64,000 nucleotides of DNA from Claveliimonas sp034178805 (GCF_050314255.1 NZ_JBNPMZ010000008.1:60648-124647), one strand, 5' to 3'; counted from the first letter of the stretch, positions 22,369 through 31,800 are shown. The notes: generated from the sequence alone by a model not told the origin. Numbers and translations: made by a program.

Positions 22369-23352
22369 GTGAGCAGCAATAACTTGGTCATCTGTGATCC
22401 GGAAATGGATTACGCCTCAAGACTTGCCGCATTCTTAAGCGGGAAACGGGAACTTGCCTTTCAAGTAAAAATATGCAGCAGTCCCAGGCAACTGCGGTCA
22501 GTCTGTGGTGACTTGTCGACGGCTCTTCTTTTATTAAATGAAGTATTTGCAGGAGAAGAAATAGAAGAGATTCAAAAAGATGTGGGGACAGCCAGAATTA
22601 TTATTTTATCAGATCGGGAGAGAGATAGTGAAAATTCCGGTAAGACGGACAGTATTTATAAATACCAGTCCGGAGAAGAAATTTATACGCAGATTATCCA
22701 AATCTGTGCAACAGAGAATATGGATGGTTTCTGGCGTGTCAGAAAAAAGGAAAAGGGTAGAATCATTGGTGTTTATTCTCCGGTACATCGGGTGGGACAG
22801 ACAGATTTTGCAATCCAAAAGGGAAAAGAGCTTGCGAAAAATGAGAATGTCCTGTATATCAATCTGGAAACTTATGCAGGATTTGGAGGATATTTCCCGG
22901 AAGAACGTGAGAAAACTCTCGCAGTTCTTTTATATTATGCCAAGCAGGAGTCCGGGAATCCGGGATTGATTCTGACTACGCTCGTGCGGCAAATGGAAGG
23001 TCTGGATTATGTTCCGCCGGTTATTTTTCCGGAAGACCTTAAGGCGCTGGAAGCGAAGGAGTGGCTCTGGCTTTTTCGGGAGATTCTGCAGAATAGTATT
23101 TATGATGTACTGATTCTTGATTTGGGAGAATGCATTTGTGGTCTGTATGAGATACTGCGTTTTTGCGATACCGTCTATATGCCGGTGGCAGATGACAGGG
23201 TGGCTGCCGCAAAGATAACCCAGTATGAGGATGTCCTTCGCCAGCTCGGTTATGGTGAAGTAGCAGAAAGGATAATACGGTGTGATATCAGAAGAACAAT
23301 TACAGGAAAAGATACTGGACAGGTTGGACCTGTCGAGAGAAATCGAAGATGA
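22369..23352 (+). CDS. tadZ: TadZ/CpaE-like pilus assembly protein
   Basis: First gene of the Tad (Flp) pilus operon, 327 residues. An N-terminal receiver-like region (about 1-110) without clear phospho-acceptor chemistry precedes a MinD/ParA-like domain (about 125-310; IGVYSPVHRVGQTDFAIQKGKELA). The Walker A lysines are lost (GVYSPVHRVGQT where GGxGKT is expected), so ATP binding is uncertain, as in some TadZ proteins. It helps place the pilus machine at the membrane. GTG start preceded by AGGGGGG. It overlaps cpaF by 71 bp. Confidence 0.82.
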   Translation: MSSNNLVICDPEMDYASRLAAFLSGKRELAFQVKICSSPRQLRSVCGDLSTALLLLNEVFAGEEIEEIQKDVGTARIIILSDRERDSENSGKTDSIYKYQSGEEIYTQIIQICATENMDGFWRVRKKEKGRIIGVYSPVHRVGQTDFAIQKGKELAKNENVLYINLETYAGFGGYFPEEREKTLAVLLYYAKQESGNPGLILTTLVRQMEGLDYVPPVIFPEDLKALEAKEWLWLFREILQNSIYDVLILDLGECICGLYEILRFCDTVYMPVADDRVAAAKITQYEDVLRQLGYGEVAERIIRCDIRRTITGKDTGQVGPVERNRR

Positions 23353-24493
23353 GGAACTGATGGAGCTGATTCTTCAGATTCTGGAGGAGGAAAGTAGAAG
23401 AGATTATATTCCGCTTCAAAGAAAGGCTTCTTTGGGCAGAGAATTGTTTAATGCATTCCGTAAGTTGGATCTTTTGCAGGAACTTATCGAAGATGACGAG
23501 ATTACGGAAGTTATGATTAATGGAACGCAGAATATTTTTGTTGAAAAGGGTGGACGGCTGTATATGACGGATAAGCGATTTGCATCCAGAGAAAAGCTGG
23601 AAGATGTTATTCAGCAGATTGTGGCGGGGTCTAATCGTTTGGTAAATGAGTCGTCACCCATTGCAGACGCCAGACTTCCCGATGGATCCAGAGTTAACGT
23701 GGTGCTGTATCCAATTGCTTTAAATGGTCCGGTAGTTACCATACGAAAGTTTCCCAAAGAACAGATTACTATGAACCAGTTGATCCGCTTAGGTTCTCTG
23801 AACCATGAAGTGGCAGATTTCTTAAAATTGCTGGTGGCCGCAGGCTACAATATTTTTATAAGTGGCGGGACAGGGTCTGGAAAAACTACGTTTCTCAATG
23901 CGCTTTCGCAGTTTATTCCGAAGGATGAAAGAATTATTACCATTGAGGATAATGCGGAACTGCAGATACAGGGAGTACCGAATCTGGTAAAACTGGAAGC
24001 CCGTAATGCAAATGTGGAAGGAAGCGGAGAGATTACGATTCGGGAGCTGATCCGGGCTGCTTTGCGAATGCGTCCAAATCGCATTATTGTCGGAGAGGTC
24101 CGGGGATCAGAGACGATTGATATGATTCAGGCCATGTCTACCGGACATAAAGGGAGCCTAAGTACCGGTCATTCGGATAGTCCGCGGGATATGCTTCGCA
24201 GACTTGAAACGATGATATTGATGGGAATGGATATCCCGCTGCCGGCAATCCAGAGACAGATTGCATCGGCAATCGATATTATTGTACATATCGGAAGATT
24301 ATGGGACAAGAGCAGGAAAGTGTTGGAAATCGTGGAGGTGCTGGATTTTGGAGAAAACGAAGTTGAGACCCGGGTTCTGTATCAATTTCAGGAGACCGGA
24401 AGAAAAGGTGAAAAAATCCAGGGAGACTGGAAAAAGATTCACACACTTCAGAACACCGGAAAATTATTTTCGGCAGGATATCAGACGCCGTGA
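23282..24493 (+). CDS. cpaF: Tad pilus assembly ATPase CpaF/TadA
   Basis: Type II/IV secretion-family ATPase, 403 residues, that powers pilin polymerisation at the cytoplasmic face. Walker A GGTGSGKTT near residue 195; Asp box IITIEDNAELQ; Walker B region RPNRIIVGEVRG; His box GHKGSLSTGHSDSP. The GTG start lies inside tadZ, indicating coupling, and its end overlaps tadB. Confidence 0.95.
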   Translation: MISEEQLQEKILDRLDLSREIEDEELMELILQILEEESRRDYIPLQRKASLGRELFNAFRKLDLLQELIEDDEITEVMINGTQNIFVEKGGRLYMTDKRFASREKLEDVIQQIVAGSNRLVNESSPIADARLPDGSRVNVVLYPIALNGPVVTIRKFPKEQITMNQLIRLGSLNHEVADFLKLLVAAGYNIFISGGTGSGKTTFLNALSQFIPKDERIITIEDNAELQIQGVPNLVKLEARNANVEGSGEITIRELIRAALRMRPNRIIVGEVRGSETIDMIQAMSTGHKGSLSTGHSDSPRDMLRRLETMILMGMDIPLPAIQRQIASAIDIIVHIGRLWDKSRKVLEIVEVLDFGENEVETRVLYQFQETGRKGEKIQGDWKKIHTLQNTGKLFSAGYQTP

Positions 24494-25196
24494 ATATGCA
24501 GGCGCATTTTTACAGACCGGATTTTTAATGGGAACAATAGGATATCTGTTCTATGAATCGTTCTGGGCGGCAGTGGTCTGCGTGCCTATTGGTGTCTTGT
24601 ATTTCAGAGAGTGGGAAAAAGAATGTGTGGAAAAGAAGAAACAGGAATTTCAAAAGCAGTTTCAGGAAGCGATTCAGAGTCTGTCTGCGTCCCTTCATGT
24701 AGGTTATTCTCTGGAGAATGCCATGAAGGAGGTAAAAAAGGATCTGGATGTACTGTATAGTGCCGAGACGGCTATTCAGCGGGAATTTACATATATGATC
24801 CGCCAGATTTATATACAGATTCCCATGGAACAGATTTTCGCAGAGTGGGCAGACAGAGTGGATCAGGAGGATGTGCGCAATTTTGTTCAGGTATTTATAA
24901 TGGCGAAAAAAAGCGGAGGCGATATGGTTGGGATTATCTGTGATTCTATCGGGCAGATTCGGGAAAAGCTGGAGGTACAGCGGGAGATAGGTACGCTGCT
25001 TGCCGCTAAGAAATACGAATTCCGGGTTATGGCAGTCGTTCCCTTTGGAATTATTGCTTATATGAAGCTCAGTTTCCCGGAATTTATGAACATATTGTAT
25101 GGAAATGTAATCGGAATCGGGGTGATGAGCCTGTGTCTGGCAATCTATATCGGTGCATATTATCTTGGGGTGAGAATTGTAAATATCGAGGTCTAA
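24348..25196 (+). CDS. tadB: Tad inner-membrane platform protein TadB
   Basis: Type II secretion F-domain protein. Two N-terminal hydrophobic segments (GAFLQTGFLMGTIGYLF; AAVVCVPIGVLYF), the F domain QEAIQSLSASLHVGYSLENAM, and two C-terminal helices. The start is uncertain since the gene begins inside cpaF: TTG 24348 has GGAGGTG 8-9 nt upstream and gives 282 residues; GTG 24408 gives a shorter form. Coupled translation within the operon is likely. Confidence 0.82.
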   Translation: MEKTKLRPGFCINFRRPEEKVKKSRETGKRFTHFRTPENYFRQDIRRREYAGAFLQTGFLMGTIGYLFYESFWAAVVCVPIGVLYFREWEKECVEKKKQEFQKQFQEAIQSLSASLHVGYSLENAMKEVKKDLDVLYSAETAIQREFTYMIRQIYIQIPMEQIFAEWADRVDQEDVRNFVQVFIMAKKSGGDMVGIICDSIGQIREKLEVQREIGTLLAAKKYEFRVMAVVPFGIIAYMKLSFPEFMNILYGNVIGIGVMSLCLAIYIGAYYLGVRIVNIEV

Positions 25197-26407
25197 TACT
25201 GGCAACCGGCGTGTTAACTCTTGTAGGAGCCGGAGCTCTTTTACTCATTGATGCGGGAAAGTCGGCAGACGAAGTAATCCGGATTGAGAGAAATGCTTAT
25301 GGTGATGGATGGTTTACGAAAGAACTGGAAATCGAGGTTGAAGGGACAGAACTGAAAGAAAAGACTGAGATTACTGTAGGTGAACGGCAGTACACACAGA
25401 AAGAAATGCAGGAAGTGTTTCGTCGTTCTATTCAGAAACTGGAAAGAATCGTGCTGGCGGAAAATGAGAGCATGGATGAGGTATGTGAAGATCTGAACCT
25501 GATTACCAGTATTCCGGGCGAGCCTGTTGAGGTAGAGTGGGAACTGGATCGATATGATGTGATGAATGTATACGGAGAGCTGAATCGGAAAAATCTGAAA
25601 AGTGAGAAGGATGGGGTTCTGATTCATCTGAAAGCATATCTCAAATACACGGAAGATGAGAAGCAGGAGGCAGTCCATGAGATGACTGTCAGAGCATGCC
25701 CTGCAAAGCGGACGGCGACAGAAAATCTGTTTGATACAATAGAAGCTGAAATAGAGAAAATTGAAACGAAATCACGGACGGAAGAAAGCTTTGAGTTGCC
25801 TAATAAGGTGAATGGGAAACATATTATTTATCGTACGTCTATGAATACCCGGGGAGTTGTGCTGATGGTGGCGGGAGTGGCAGTCTGTGCGTTGCTCTGG
25901 TGCCTGGAAAAGCAGAATGACCGGGATGAAGAAAAAAAGAGACAGGAGCAGATGATGAGAGATTATCCGGGCATTGTCAATAAGCTGATGCTTCTGATTG
26001 GAGCAGGGATGACGGTAAAAAATGCCTGGAGAAGAATTGTGGAGGATTATGAGAAACAAAAGGATAAGCTGGGAATAAGATATGCTTATGAGGAGATGGA
26101 AGCGACTTGCCATGAAATGAGGAGTGGTGTGACGGAAGCAGAGTGTTATGAGCGGTTTGGAAGGCGGTGCGGAGTAAGGGCATATCGAAAACTTGGGGCG
26201 CTGCTTTCCCAAAATCTGAGGAAAGGTACGAAGGGAATCACAGGGCTATTACATCTGGAGGCAATACAGGCTTTTGAAGAACGCAAGGCTCTGGCAAGAC
26301 AGCAGGGAGAAGAAGCGGGGACAAGACTTCTGATACCCATGTTTGGGATGCTGGCCGTTGTATTGGTTATCGTAATAGTACCGGCATTTTTATCCATTCG
26401 GATATAA
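25133..26407 (+). CDS. tadC: TadC-like platform protein with a large extracytoplasmic insert
   Basis: A 424-residue reading. The C-terminal half (about 285-424) is a type II secretion F domain (MMRDYPGIVNKLMLLIGAGM, then a final hydrophobic MLAVVLVIVIVPAFL). Ahead of it lie a first membrane segment (about 20-40), a ~200-residue charged domain (about 45-240), and a second segment (VVLMVAGVAVCALLW). Typical TadC is about 300 residues without such a domain. The start is not certain: GTG 25133 overlaps tadB by 64 bp, and a start near 25190-25211 after GAGGT is possible. Confidence 0.8.
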   Translation: MSGNLYRCILSWGENCKYRGLILATGVLTLVGAGALLLIDAGKSADEVIRIERNAYGDGWFTKELEIEVEGTELKEKTEITVGERQYTQKEMQEVFRRSIQKLERIVLAENESMDEVCEDLNLITSIPGEPVEVEWELDRYDVMNVYGELNRKNLKSEKDGVLIHLKAYLKYTEDEKQEAVHEMTVRACPAKRTATENLFDTIEAEIEKIETKSRTEESFELPNKVNGKHIIYRTSMNTRGVVLMVAGVAVCALLWCLEKQNDRDEEKKRQEQMMRDYPGIVNKLMLLIGAGMTVKNAWRRIVEDYEKQKDKLGIRYAYEEMEATCHEMRSGVTEAECYERFGRRCGVRAYRKLGALLSQNLRKGTKGITGLLHLEAIQAFEERKALARQQGEEAGTRLLIPMFGMLAVVLVIVIVPAFLSIRI

Positions 26408-26431
26408 CAAATATAAACGGAGGAGACAAAT

Positions 26432-26611
26432 ATGATGTGGAGAATGAAATATGCATTACAGGTTATGAAAGAAGAAAAAGGAGTCGGAGTTGTAGAAGTT
26501 ATATTAATACTGGTGGTTCTGATTGCCCTGGTACTGATATTCAAAACGCAGCTGACCAGTCTGGTGGAAACCATTTTTGAGAAGATTACCAGTGAAAGCG
26601 CAGGAATATAG
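26432..26611 (+). CDS. flp: Flp-type pilin (Flp1-like)
   Basis: A 59-residue protein: basic leader MMWRMKYALQVMKEEKG, then a hydrophobic helix VGVVEVILILVVLIALVLIF with the E at position 5 after the Gly, as expected for type IVb pilins cleaved by a TadV peptidase, and a short charged tail. GGAGGAG lies 7 nt before ATG 26432. It is too short for most ORF filters. Major pilin of the Tad operon by position, between tadC and the pseudopilin-like genes. Confidence 0.88.
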   Translation: MMWRMKYALQVMKEEKGVGVVEVILILVVLIALVLIFKTQLTSLVETIFEKITSESAGI

Positions 26612-28019
26612 TCAGCAATACTGCCAGAGATATTATGAGGAGGCAGAAAACCTGAGCGGAGAAATCACAGTATTTCTGGCATTGATTTTTATTCTGCTGG
26701 TTTCATTTATCGGAAGTCTGATGGAAGGGGCTTCCATTCAGATGGCAAAGAATTACCGCAGAGCAGACATGAACCGGGCGATGGAAAGTGTGTTTGCAGA
26801 ATACCAGAGAGAGCTTTTGGAAGAATTTGATGTATTTGGTATGGATGGAAGTTATGAGAGTGGGTTCTGGTCGGAAGAGGCCGTGTTGGAGCGTCTGGAT
26901 TATTATGGAGCGGCTCAGATAGACAATGAGATCCGAAGAATACAGCTTTTGACGGATCACGACGGACAGGCTTTTCGGGAACAGGCGGCCCGGTATGTGG
27001 AGGAAAGATATGGTCTGGAATCATTGAATAACCTGCTGGGAAATACAGGACTGTGGAAACAGCAGGAAGAAGAGTCGGATGCTTATCAGAGAAAAGAAGA
27101 AGAGGCAAACCGTAATCTGGACAGACTTTTGATGGAGAATGAAGAAGCACTCCCGACGGAGAATAATCCGCTTACGAATATTTCAGCCATGAAGCGCAAA
27201 CCACTGGTGGAGTTGGTTATGCCGAAAAATAAAATGGTATCAGGGAAACAGTATGAGATACAAAATCTTGTTTCAGGAAGAGAACGTCAGACGGGTTATG
27301 GGACATTTGATGATGTAGAGGAAGAAAAATCTGTGTCAACTCTGGCATTTGGAGAATATCTGCTGAGACATTTTCGATGTGTGGCAGATGAATCGGAAAC
27401 GGTAAATGGCGGAGGACTGGATTATGAGCTGGAATATATCCTTGGAGGCAGGTCAAGTGATAGAGAAAACCTGGAAGAAGTCACAAAAAAATTGCTTTTG
27501 ATACGTTTTGTGCCAAATTATGCATTTGTATCTAATGATGCAGAAAAACGGGCAGAGGCAGAGGCGATGGCTCTGACCCTGTGTTCCCTGATCCTTGCTC
27601 CTGAAATTACAGAGGCAGTTACCCAGGTGCTTCTGCTGGGATGGGCATTCGGAGAAAGTATCATGGATATTCGTTCGCTGATGGATGGAAAGAGAGTTCC
27701 TCTTTTAAAGAACCAGGAAAGTTGGCAGCTTCAATTATCAGCTTTGCTTACTCTGGGAACAGAAGAGGATCAGTCGGAAGGACTGGATACTGAAAGCGGA
27801 TTAACGTATAAGGAATATCTTAGAATAATGTTCTTTCTTGGTCAAAAAGAAACGCAGACAATGAGGGCACTGGATATGATTGAACTGCGACTCAGAACAG
27901 AAAAAGGGCTGACCTGGTTTTATGCGGATTCCTGTATCAGCCGAATGGAAATCAGAAGCAGCTGCAGCCTGCGGCGGGGAATTTCATATCAGTTTCAAAC
28001 CTATTTTGGTTATCGTTAG
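26592..28019 (+). CDS. DUF5702-type Tad-associated protein
   Basis: A 475-residue protein with one N-terminal hydrophobic helix (GEITVFLALIFILLVSFIGSLMEGASIQMA, about residues 22-51), as in TadG/pseudopilin-like proteins, followed by a large exported domain. It matches the DUF5702 pattern of Lachnospiraceae Tad loci. GTG 26592 is chosen (GAGAAG 7 nt upstream); TTG 26577 is an alternative. Both overlap flp. Likely a minor pilus or surface component. Confidence 0.78.
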   Translation: MKAQEYSQQYCQRYYEEAENLSGEITVFLALIFILLVSFIGSLMEGASIQMAKNYRRADMNRAMESVFAEYQRELLEEFDVFGMDGSYESGFWSEEAVLERLDYYGAAQIDNEIRRIQLLTDHDGQAFREQAARYVEERYGLESLNNLLGNTGLWKQQEEESDAYQRKEEEANRNLDRLLMENEEALPTENNPLTNISAMKRKPLVELVMPKNKMVSGKQYEIQNLVSGRERQTGYGTFDDVEEEKSVSTLAFGEYLLRHFRCVADESETVNGGGLDYELEYILGGRSSDRENLEEVTKKLLLIRFVPNYAFVSNDAEKRAEAEAMALTLCSLILAPEITEAVTQVLLLGWAFGESIMDIRSLMDGKRVPLLKNQESWQLQLSALLTLGTEEDQSEGLDTESGLTYKEYLRIMFFLGQKETQTMRALDMIELRLRTEKGLTWFYADSCISRMEIRSSCSLRRGISYQFQTYFGYR

Positions 28020-28178
28020 AAATACGGGAGGATGTCCTTTTGGACCCTGACAAATCCCTAAAAATAAAAATACAGAAAGGAGTTTCGTATGATACTTCCA
28101 GAAAAAAGAAGTTTCTATATCCAAATCTTACATAGTCATACTCATCGTATTTCCAAAAGGACATCCTCCTGTATTTCT
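28018..28178. repeat. 27-bp inverted repeat around the tadE start
   Basis: 28018-28044 and 28152-28178 are complementary with one mismatch and enclose 107 bp. The left arm overlaps the stop of the DUF5702 gene; the loop contains the SD and ATG of the next gene; the right arm is coding. Confidence 0.85.
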
Positions 28179-28922
28179 GGCGAAAGAAAAGGAAGCGTTA
28201 CGGTAGAGGCAGCATTGTCTCTTCCGATTTTTTTCCTGGCTGTTATAAGCCTCATATATATGATGGAGGTTATGGCAGTTCGGACCAGCATACGAAGTGG
28301 AATGCAGTATGCAGCAAAAACTGCTGCTGAGTCTGTATATCTGAAACCCATGATTACACCGGGACAACTGGAGGCAGACATTGTCCAGGCAGTGGGAAGT
28401 GGAAGGCTGGATAGAAGCGTTGTGGTTGACGGAAGCGGAGGAATTCACTGCCATGAGTCAAGAATGTCATTAATCACAGGGATTCTGGAACTGAAGGTAA
28501 AATATAAAGTACGATTGCCAGTTCCCATGTTTGCCGGAGTGACAGTACCGATGGAAGAATCAATGCGGATGAAAGGATGGAATGGATATATTAGAAATAT
28601 TGGATTTCGTGAAGAAGATCAGACAGTATATATCACAGAGACCGGAATGGTATATCACAAAGATTATTCCTGCAATTATCTGGAATTGTCCATTCGAATG
28701 GTGCCGTCTTCAGAATTAGAACAGCTTCGCAATAAAAACCAGGGAAAATATCATCCCTGTGAGCACTGCGTGCATGGTGCGGTAGACGGAGGGGTATATA
28801 TTACAGATTACGGAGACAGATATCATAGTTCACTGGAGTGCAGAGGTATTAAACGGACTATTTATGCAATTCCGCTGGAAGAAGCGATCGGGAAGGGAGC
28901 GTGTTCCAAATGCTGCAGATAA
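28089..28922 (+). CDS. TadE-like minor pilin/assembly protein
   Basis: A 277-residue protein. After a short basic region comes KGSVTVEAALSLPIFFLAVISLIYMM (about residues 34-60), the TadE motif with Glu five residues after Gly, then an exported domain with a Cys-rich C-terminus (HPCEHCVHG, SLECRG, CSKCC). AAAGGAG (28078-28084) sets ATG 28089. It overlaps the prepilin peptidase gene. The first ~30 residues look unrelated to TadE and derive partly from the inverted repeat. Confidence 0.82.
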   Translation: MILPEKRSFYIQILHSHTHRISKRTSSCISGERKGSVTVEAALSLPIFFLAVISLIYMMEVMAVRTSIRSGMQYAAKTAAESVYLKPMITPGQLEADIVQAVGSGRLDRSVVVDGSGGIHCHESRMSLITGILELKVKYKVRLPVPMFAGVTVPMEESMRMKGWNGYIRNIGFREEDQTVYITETGMVYHKDYSCNYLELSIRMVPSSELEQLRNKNQGKYHPCEHCVHGAVDGGVYITDYGDRYHSSLECRGIKRTIYAIPLEEAIGKGACSKCCR

Positions 28923-29350
28923 GCAGGGTAATAATGTTTGGGTATCTGGCTGCGTTGTCAGTTATAGACTGGCGTTTTCGGAGATTGCCGCAACCATTTT
29001 TAATTATGGGAAGCTTTTTGGCAGTAGGCCTAACGATTATGACAGGAAATGCTTTTTGGAAGCAGTGCCTGGCAGGATTTATAGTTGGTGTAGTATTTGT
29101 GGGAGTCAGTATGATTACCAGGGAAGCGTTGGGATATGGTGACAGCTGGGTTCTGTGTATCCTGGGAATTTATCTCGGGGTTGGGAAATTAATGGAAGTT
29201 TTAGCGACTGTCTGGAGTCTTCTTCTGATAGCGGCGGTAGTCGCGTTTGTAAAGAGCAGGAAATCAGGAAAGTTTACGTTTCCGTTTATACCGTTTCTAT
29301 TGACGGGGTACCTGGGTATGTGGATGACAGAACTGGCAGGACTTATGTGA
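28910..29350 (+). CDS. prepilin peptidase (A24, TadV/CpaA type)
   Basis: Membrane aspartic peptidase of 146 residues that cleaves Flp and pseudopilin leaders. The two catalytic Asp are in SVIDWRFRRLP and in the GxGD motif GYGDSW; about five hydrophobic helices. It lacks the N-methylation domain, as in TadV. ATG 28910 has GGGAG upstream; GTG 28901 is an alternative. Overlaps tadE by 13 bp. Confidence 0.92.
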   Translation: MLQISRVIMFGYLAALSVIDWRFRRLPQPFLIMGSFLAVGLTIMTGNAFWKQCLAGFIVGVVFVGVSMITREALGYGDSWVLCILGIYLGVGKLMEVLATVWSLLLIAAVVAFVKSRKSGKFTFPFIPFLLTGYLGMWMTELAGLM

Positions 29351-29366
29351 AAAAAAGGAAGAAAAG

Positions 29367-29768
29367 ATGAATGCGGAAAAATGCAGAACATGGAAGGGAA
29401 GTTTTACAGTAGAAACGGCTTGTTTGTTACCAATGTTTATATTAGTACTGCACTTTTGTATCGTAGGATGTTTTTATTATCATGATAAGAATGTGATATC
29501 TTCCTGTGCTTATGAGACAGCAGTAGTTGGGAGTACCAAATCCAGAGAAAAGGACGGAGTCACTCCGGAGACATTGGAACGTGCTTTTCAGGAACGACTA
29601 AGGGGAAAATGTATTCTGTTTTCCGGAGCATCTGTCCGGGTCAGGACCGGGGAGAATCAGATTATAGTGCAGGCAACGGCATCCAGACATGCTATGAAAG
29701 TGTCAGTAGTGCACACCGCTGCGGTGACAGAACCGGAAGATTATATCAGACACAGGAGATGGAAATAA
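29367..29768 (+). CDS. second TadE/pseudopilin-like protein
   Basis: A 133-residue protein with KGSFTVETACLLPMFILVLHFCIVGCFYY, again Glu five residues after Gly and a long hydrophobic helix (about residues 10-38), then a small exported domain. Part of the Tad operon; its TAA overlaps the ATG of the next gene (TAATG). Confidence 0.82.
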   Translation: MNAEKCRTWKGSFTVETACLLPMFILVLHFCIVGCFYYHDKNVISSCAYETAVVGSTKSREKDGVTPETLERAFQERLRGKCILFSGASVRVRTGENQIIVQATASRHAMKVSVVHTAAVTEPEDYIRHRRWK

Positions 29769-30559
29769 TGAATTATAAGGCTGAAATAAAGCGTGAATTA
29801 AATCAGACACTACTAAGGATTGAGCAGGAGGGGCCGTACAGGGAAGACTATCAGGTACGGATGCTGAAGGAAAATCAGATACCGGGCATTCTGAAAATGC
29901 GGGGACAGGGGATAGATGAAAAAACTTTCTATGAGTATGAAATAAGTGGAAAGATATCTCTGAAAAACAGATTTCAAAAAAAGAAAATCACAGCAGAAGA
30001 AATGAAATTATTTCTTGAACAGGTTTTAAATGCAATATCTGGGGTTACATGCCATTTGCTGAACGTAAATTGTCTGCTTATGGATCCTGAATATATATTT
30101 TGGGAAACAGATCAGTATTACTTCTGTTATGTTCCCCAATGTGAGGATGATATCTGGGTGTCTTTTCATAAACTGATGGACAGCTTTGTACAGTGGACGG
30201 ATTATCAGGACATACCAAGCGTACAGATGGCATTTTTATTGCACAAAGAAACAATGGAGGAGAATTATAGTCTGAAAAAAATAATGGATAAAATGATACA
30301 GATGGAAGAGGAAACGAAAGATGGAAAAGGTCAGGAAGAAGCAGAATCGATGCAGGAATGTGAGGAAAATACACAGTGTGAATCTTCATCGGTCTTTGAT
30401 GTGGCAGACCAGGACTGGATTACCAATCAGGAGATGGGAAACAAAATTATGCGGGAAACTGACAATATGTGGACACCGGTCAGGCGTTTTCTGCAGAAAC
30501 ACAAAAAACCAAAATGGGGAGATTGGGATGGACTGTATATTGATGAAGAAGATTTCTAA
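29768..30559 (+). CDS. DUF6382-like protein
   Basis: A 263-residue soluble protein. The N-terminal ~170 residues (MNYKAEIKRELNQTLLRIE..., LEQVLNAISGVTCHLLNVN, DPEYIFW) resemble the DUF6382 domain found next to Tad genes, there often fused to an FHA domain. Here the C-terminus is a short acidic tail with no FHA. Function unknown; probably cytoplasmic regulator or scaffold of the pilus system. Confidence 0.7.
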   Translation: MNYKAEIKRELNQTLLRIEQEGPYREDYQVRMLKENQIPGILKMRGQGIDEKTFYEYEISGKISLKNRFQKKKITAEEMKLFLEQVLNAISGVTCHLLNVNCLLMDPEYIFWETDQYYFCYVPQCEDDIWVSFHKLMDSFVQWTDYQDIPSVQMAFLLHKETMEENYSLKKIMDKMIQMEEETKDGKGQEEAESMQECEENTQCESSSVFDVADQDWITNQEMGNKIMRETDNMWTPVRRFLQKHKKPKWGDWDGLYIDEEDF

Positions 30560-30576
30560 GGAAGGAATGAATTACT

Positions 30577-31101
30577 ATGATGAAAAAATTAATAGCGGTT
30601 TTACTACTGTTTGTTATGACGATTAGCTGTTCCATACAGGCATTTGCGTTTACACCCAGGTATTCGGTATCCATGCCGAAGATACCGGATATTCATGTAG
30701 AATTGTCTGATGCTACGAAAAAAGCGGTAGACAATGCAGTAAAAGAACAATTAGAAAAAACGATACTGGAAAGGCCGGTCATTACTCAGTCGACATGCTG
30801 GCATGGGAATTATATTTATGGCACAAAAACACATCTGATTCTCGGATGGAATCCGGTAGAAGATGCGCAGTCTTATTCCGTCGAGATAACGAAAGCAGAT
30901 GGAACAAAGAAGATTTATACAGCTGAAAGGAACTACATGTTCCTGAGTGAATGGACAGATGATTTCATTAAAGGTTGTTTGAATGAAAAAACGGATGGCA
31001 GCAGTGGCGATGCAACTGTGCGGGTGCGCGCGCATGGGGAAAATGATACCTGCAGTTTATGGTCAGAGGTAGTATATATCTGCTGTAATGCTTACTACTA
31101 A
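30577..31101 (+). CDS. secreted protein of unknown function, end of Tad operon
   Basis: Not recognised. 174 residues with a clear signal peptide (about 1-24, IQAFAF), an amphipathic region, then a beta-rich domain (HLILGWNPVEDAQSYSVEITKADG) that looks fibronectin-III-like. SD AAGGAAGG upstream of ATG 30577. Its position suggests a surface protein made with the pilus. Confidence 0.7.
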   Translation: MMKKLIAVLLLFVMTISCSIQAFAFTPRYSVSMPKIPDIHVELSDATKKAVDNAVKEQLEKTILERPVITQSTCWHGNYIYGTKTHLILGWNPVEDAQSYSVEITKADGTKKIYTAERNYMFLSEWTDDFIKGCLNEKTDGSSGDATVRVRAHGENDTCSLWSEVVYICCNAYY

Positions 31102-31105
31102 GTAA

Positions 31106-31134
31106 TTTGCAAATGGTAAAATATATGATATAAT
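31106..31134 (+). promoter_or_regulatory. sigma-A promoter of the rhomboid gene
   Basis: TTTGCA (31106-31111), 17 nt, TATAAT (31129-31134). Confidence 0.65.
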
Positions 31135-31197
31135 GAGCGAAACAATTATTGCATGAAGGGCAGAGTGAGTTTTGTATCTGCCCGACAGGAGCAGATT

Positions 31198-31800
31198 ATG
31201 TATCAGAAGAAGGCACCGTGTACAATTGGGCTAGTGGTGATTAATATCGCAGTTTTTTTCTTTCTGGCATTCCAGGGGATGACTGAAGATGCGGTATTTA
31301 TGGTGGACCATGGGGCAATGTATGTACCATACATTGTGGAACTGGGCGAGTATTACCGTATGATTACCAGTATGTTTATGCATTTTGATCTGAATCATCT
31401 AATGAATAATATGATTACTCTGGGTGCTTTAGGATGGCAGCTGGAGTTGGAAGTGGGAAAGATAAAATATCTGCTTATTTATTTTCTGAGTGGTATTGCC
31501 GGAAATATGCTCTCTATGCTGCAGGAGATTCACGCAAATGAGTATGCGGTATCTGTAGGAGCATCGGGAGCAATTTTCGGTATTATCGGAGCATTGCTTT
31601 ACATTGCAATTCGAAATCATGGCAGGATTCGCAATGTTTCCGGCAAAGGAATTTTGTTTATGGTAGTGCTAACCCTCTATCATGGCTATACTAACATGGG
31701 AGTAAATAATATGGCTCATATTGGAGGCCTTATCATGGGTTTTGCTGCGGGAATCCTTCTTTACCGGAAACGCAGGAAGTCTACTTTATCGGAAGCGTAA
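31198..31800 (+). CDS. rhomboid-family intramembrane serine protease
   Basis: A 200-residue, six-helix membrane protease. Catalytic Ser in VGASGAIFG and His in NMAHIGGLIMG; HFDLNHLMNNMITL is the conserved second-helix His-Asn segment. ATG 31198 has AGGAG (31187-31191) 6 nt upstream; an in-frame ATG 31153 has none. Its 3' end overlaps the convergent histidine kinase gene by 20 bp. Confidence 0.93.
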   Translation: MYQKKAPCTIGLVVINIAVFFFLAFQGMTEDAVFMVDHGAMYVPYIVELGEYYRMITSMFMHFDLNHLMNNMITLGALGWQLELEVGKIKYLLIYFLSGIAGNMLSMLQEIHANEYAVSVGASGAIFGIIGALLYIAIRNHGRIRNVSGKGILFMVVLTLYHGYTNMGVNNMAHIGGLIMGFAAGILLYRKRRKSTLSEA

